Shown here in pieces: positions 6,989-8,938 of a stretch of DNA of 8,938 bases (the stretch's first letter is position 1; every line of letters starts with the position of its first letter). The position numbers were made by a program, and so were the translations under genes. Origin of the DNA: Candidatus Stercoripulliclostridium pullicola (GTDB lineage: Bacteria > Bacillota > Clostridia > Christensenellales > DTU072); contig JADINF010000139.1 of the NCBI GenBank assembly GCA_017694145.1, positions 1-8,938 of the forward strand, read 5' to 3'. Under the pieces are notes generated by a model. The model had not been told where the DNA came from, made no database searches, and saw only the letters and a list, made by a program, of their open reading frames with translations.

Positions 6989-7933
6989 ATGTATTACATA
7001 GGCATCGATATCGGAGGAATGACGATAAAAGGCGGACTGACCGACGAAAACGGCAAATTCTACGCTAAAAAAGCCATAGACACCAAGCCGGAAAGGGAGT
7101 ATCCCGAGATAGTTAAGGACATAGCCGAACTTTGTAAGGATCTCGCCGCTTCCGCAGGCGTGGATATTTCCGAAGTCGCCGCCGTGGGTATGGGTATCCC
7201 CGGCACGATAGATTCCGCAAAGGGCGTGATAACCTACTCCAACAATATCAATTTCGAGAAAGTTCCCATCGTAAAAGAATTCCGTAAATACATAGACGTT
7301 CCCACCCGCATAAGCAACGACGCTAACGTTGCGGCTCTCGGAGAAGCGCGTTTCGGATCCGGAAAGGGCAGTAAGGACGTCGTGTTCGTAACTCTCGGCA
7401 CGGGCGTCGGCACCGGTATAATCGTAAACGGCGTGCTCCTCGAAGGTAAAGGCGGCGCTGGCGCGGAAGGCGGTCACACCTGTCTTAAAATAGGCGGAGA
7501 GCCTTGCAGTTGCGGTAAACGCGGCTGCTGGGAAGCTTACGCTTCGGCAACGGCGCTCATTCGTCAGACCACTCGCGCAATGGAGAAAAATCCGTCGAGC
7601 CTTATGCATAAATTTGCGGCGGAAGAGGGTAAAGTCAGCGGCAAGACCGCTTTCCTTGCCGCAAAAGCGGGCGATAAAGCGGGTCAGGCGGTCGTGGACG
7701 CTTATGTTAAATACGTTGCGGAAGGCATCATCAGTATGGTCAACCTTTTCCGTCCCGACTGCGTGCTTATCGGCGGCGGCGTTTCCAACGAAGGAGATTA
7801 CTTCATGAAGCGCGTTCAACGCAGGGTGAACCGCTTCAGCTACGGCGGCAAGCGTAATCCGCGTGTGGAGGTCCGCAAGGCGGAGCTCAAGAACGACGCG
7901 GGCATACTCGGCGCCGTCGCGCTGTGTCTGTAA
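6989..7933 (+). CDS. ROK-family sugar kinase (glucokinase-like)
   Basis: This 314-residue protein has typical ROK length. The N-terminus GIDIGGMTIKGG (residues 5-16) is the phosphate-binding loop, with Met11 where many relatives have Thr. SNDANVAALGEARFG contains Asp111, the expected catalytic base. LGTGVGTGIIVNG is the second phosphate motif. The zinc site is complete: His163 in EGGH, and Cys173, Cys175 and Cys180 in CSCGKRGCWE. LIGGGVSNEGDYF is the C-terminal adenosine-side motif. No DNA-binding helix-turn-helix precedes the kinase domain, so this is an enzyme rather than a ROK repressor. It should phosphorylate a hexose at C6 with ATP. Glucose is the default, but ROK kinases also act on mannose, fructose and N-acetyl sugars, and the adjacent manA makes mannose or fructose a real possibility. 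The start at 6989 is supported by GGAGGGAG at 6980-6987. Confidence 0.92.
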   Translation: MYYIGIDIGGMTIKGGLTDENGKFYAKKAIDTKPEREYPEIVKDIAELCKDLAASAGVDISEVAAVGMGIPGTIDSAKGVITYSNNINFEKVPIVKEFRKYIDVPTRISNDANVAALGEARFGSGKGSKDVVFVTLGTGVGTGIIVNGVLLEGKGGAGAEGGHTCLKIGGEPCSCGKRGCWEAYASATALIRQTTRAMEKNPSSLMHKFAAEEGKVSGKTAFLAAKAGDKAGQAVVDAYVKYVAEGIISMVNLFRPDCVLIGGGVSNEGDYFMKRVQRRVNRFSYGGKRNPRVEVRKAELKNDAGILGAVALCL

Positions 7934-7951
7934 AAGCTTATAAATACCATA

Positions 7952-8938
7952 ATGAAATTCGTCAACAGAGAATACGGCTTCGAAGGCAGACCGCCTTTCG
8001 TCAAAGAGTTCAGCGACGTGCGCACCGAGGGCGTCGACACGGGCAAGATCGAGCTTCCGGCGGGACCTTTCGCGGCGCTCGGTTCTTTTGCGCGTAGACC
8101 GAACGGTATCGTCTTAGTCGGGGAAAAGGGCAGTCTTTGGGAATTGCGATTTTCCTATTTCAAGAACGGTAAATGGGTGGATTCCGAAGCGTTCGGAGAA
8201 GTGGCTCCACGTTACGTGGCGGGAGATCCAGACGGCAAATTCCGTTATGTATGCCACGGCGACGTCGCGGCTTCCATGGTGCGTTATTCTAAGCGCGCCG
8301 CCGTTTTGTCGCTCGTCGTGCTCGATAAGGTCAGGATAAGACTTTCGTTCACGTCGCTTACCCCTTCGGGGCTGAAAACGGATATCCGCGCGGGCGACGT
8401 GCGCGCTTCTTCCTTCGGAAGAGCCGTCGCGCGCGGAAAATACACGCTCGAAGAGGATTTCTTCAAGATAGAAGGGCGTTACGAAGCCGTGCCGGACGAA
8501 GGCGACGGCGCGGAACGCGAATACGCACGCGCCGTGATAATCTGCGGCGGCGCGGCGGGAGAATATACTTCGAGAGAGGACGGCGCGGATTACGAAACGG
8601 TACTCGATACGGACAATTCCAGGCTGGCGGCTTATATCGTCGCGGGTAAGGAAGCGGATACCGAGTACGTTCCTTCCCTCGAGGAAATAAACCGCGGCGT
8701 CAATAACGCCGAACTCGATTATTCGGCGCATAAGCCGGTAGGCGCGGGCGCGCTCGCGGAATTCGCGAGCGAAGTTTTCGCCAAAACCGTTTCGCATAAG
8801 ATTTACAACCCTTTGCGCGACGATACCGAATACGCGGAGAACGTGGCGGATATAGACGAGAATTATTCAGCGGATCCCACCGCTTTTGCGATAGGCGGAC
8901 TGTGCGCGGCGCTCACGGGCGACGCGAACGCGGAACAG
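7952..8938 (+). CDS. Unrecognised long protein, N-terminal 329 residues (3' end outside window); possibly carbohydrate-active
   Basis: The frame is open from ATG 7952 to the last base, with no stop in 329 codons and with codon use like its neighbours. It starts MKFVNREYGFEGRPPFVKEF. No signal peptide is visible, so it is probably cytoplasmic. Residues 1 to about 250 look strand-rich, with alternating hydrophobic runs such as AAVLSLVVLDKVRIRLSFTS and ARAVIICGG. From about 275 the sequence becomes helical and contains VSHKIYNPLRDDTEY and then DPTAFAIGGLCAALTGD. A beta-sandwich followed by the start of an alpha/alpha toroid would fit clan GH-G/GH63-like glycosidases. The Y(N/D)P segment loosely recalls their WN..YDP motif, but the tryptophan is missing and no catalytic residues are in view. 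That assignment is a guess from layout and neighbours. There is no Shine-Dalgarno motif. The start is 18 bases after the kinase stop and in the same frame as it. Confidence 0.85.
   Translation, partial: MKFVNREYGFEGRPPFVKEFSDVRTEGVDTGKIELPAGPFAALGSFARRPNGIVLVGEKGSLWELRFSYFKNGKWVDSEAFGEVAPRYVAGDPDGKFRYVCHGDVAASMVRYSKRAAVLSLVVLDKVRIRLSFTSLTPSGLKTDIRAGDVRASSFGRAVARGKYTLEEDFFKIEGRYEAVPDEGDGAEREYARAVIICGGAAGEYTSREDGADYETVLDTDNSRLAAYIVAGKEADTEYVPSLEEINRGVNNAELDYSAHKPVGAGALAEFASEVFAKTVSHKIYNPLRDDTEYAENVADIDENYSADPTAFAIGGLCAALTGDANAEQ

Noticed and set aside
7005..7024. Met11 in place of Thr in the ROK phosphate loop as a sign of an inactive kinase
   Set aside because: GGM variants are, from general knowledge, common among ROK kinases of Bacillota. 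All other catalytic and zinc residues are intact.
6917..7819. Antisense open frame of 300 codons opposite the ROK kinase
   Set aside because: It is fully explained by the kinase on the + strand, whose zinc and catalytic motifs are complete.
8114..8797. Antisense open frame of 227 codons inside the terminal gene
   Set aside because: The + strand frame is longer, continuous from 7952 and uses codons like its neighbours. The antisense protein has shadow composition.

Overview
All genes in this window read rightwards on the + strand and are closely packed, with no non-coding stretch longer than about 105 bases. By eye the DNA is slightly GC-rich, with frequent ATA (Ile) and AGA (Arg) codons and mostly strong GGAGG-type ribosome binding sites. 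Together with a bacterial V/A-type ATPase operon, a BspA-like leucine-rich-repeat lipoprotein, a short class I mannose-6-phosphate isomerase and a ROK kinase, this suggests an uncultivated member of the Clostridia (Bacillota), plausibly gut-associated. That placement is an inference; the window has no rRNA or other definitive marker.

Region 1 (1-4333) is the 3' part of a V/A-type ATPase operon in the order C (3' end only), F, A, B, D. These genes encode the catalytic A and B subunits and the central-stalk subunits C, D and F. The membrane ring (K), the I subunit and the peripheral stalk (E/G) would be expected upstream, outside the window. The key ATPase residues are present: P-loop and GER glutamate in A, and the SLSR arginine in B. 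The enzyme therefore looks functional. Whether it pumps H+ or Na+, and whether it mainly makes or uses ATP, cannot be told from these subunits.

Region 2 (4359-5873) is a lipoprotein with an acidic linker and about eleven BspA-type repeats. It starts 25 bases after the D-subunit gene, with a strong ribosome binding site and no terminator between them, so it probably shares the ATPase transcript. A probable intrinsic terminator (5893-5910) follows it.

Region 3 (5977-8938) is a probable sugar-metabolism cluster: manA (mannose 6-phosphate to fructose 6-phosphate), a ROK-family sugar kinase, and the first 329 codons of a long unrecognised gene that runs off the end of the window. The neighbours suggest hexose or mannoside use, in which the kinase phosphorylates a free hexose and ManA feeds the product into glycolysis.

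I see no mobile element, CRISPR array, tRNA, rRNA or convincing riboswitch. Most of the window is ordinary housekeeping sequence. The least explained parts are the terminal open reading frame and the pairing of a surface lipoprotein with the ATPase operon.
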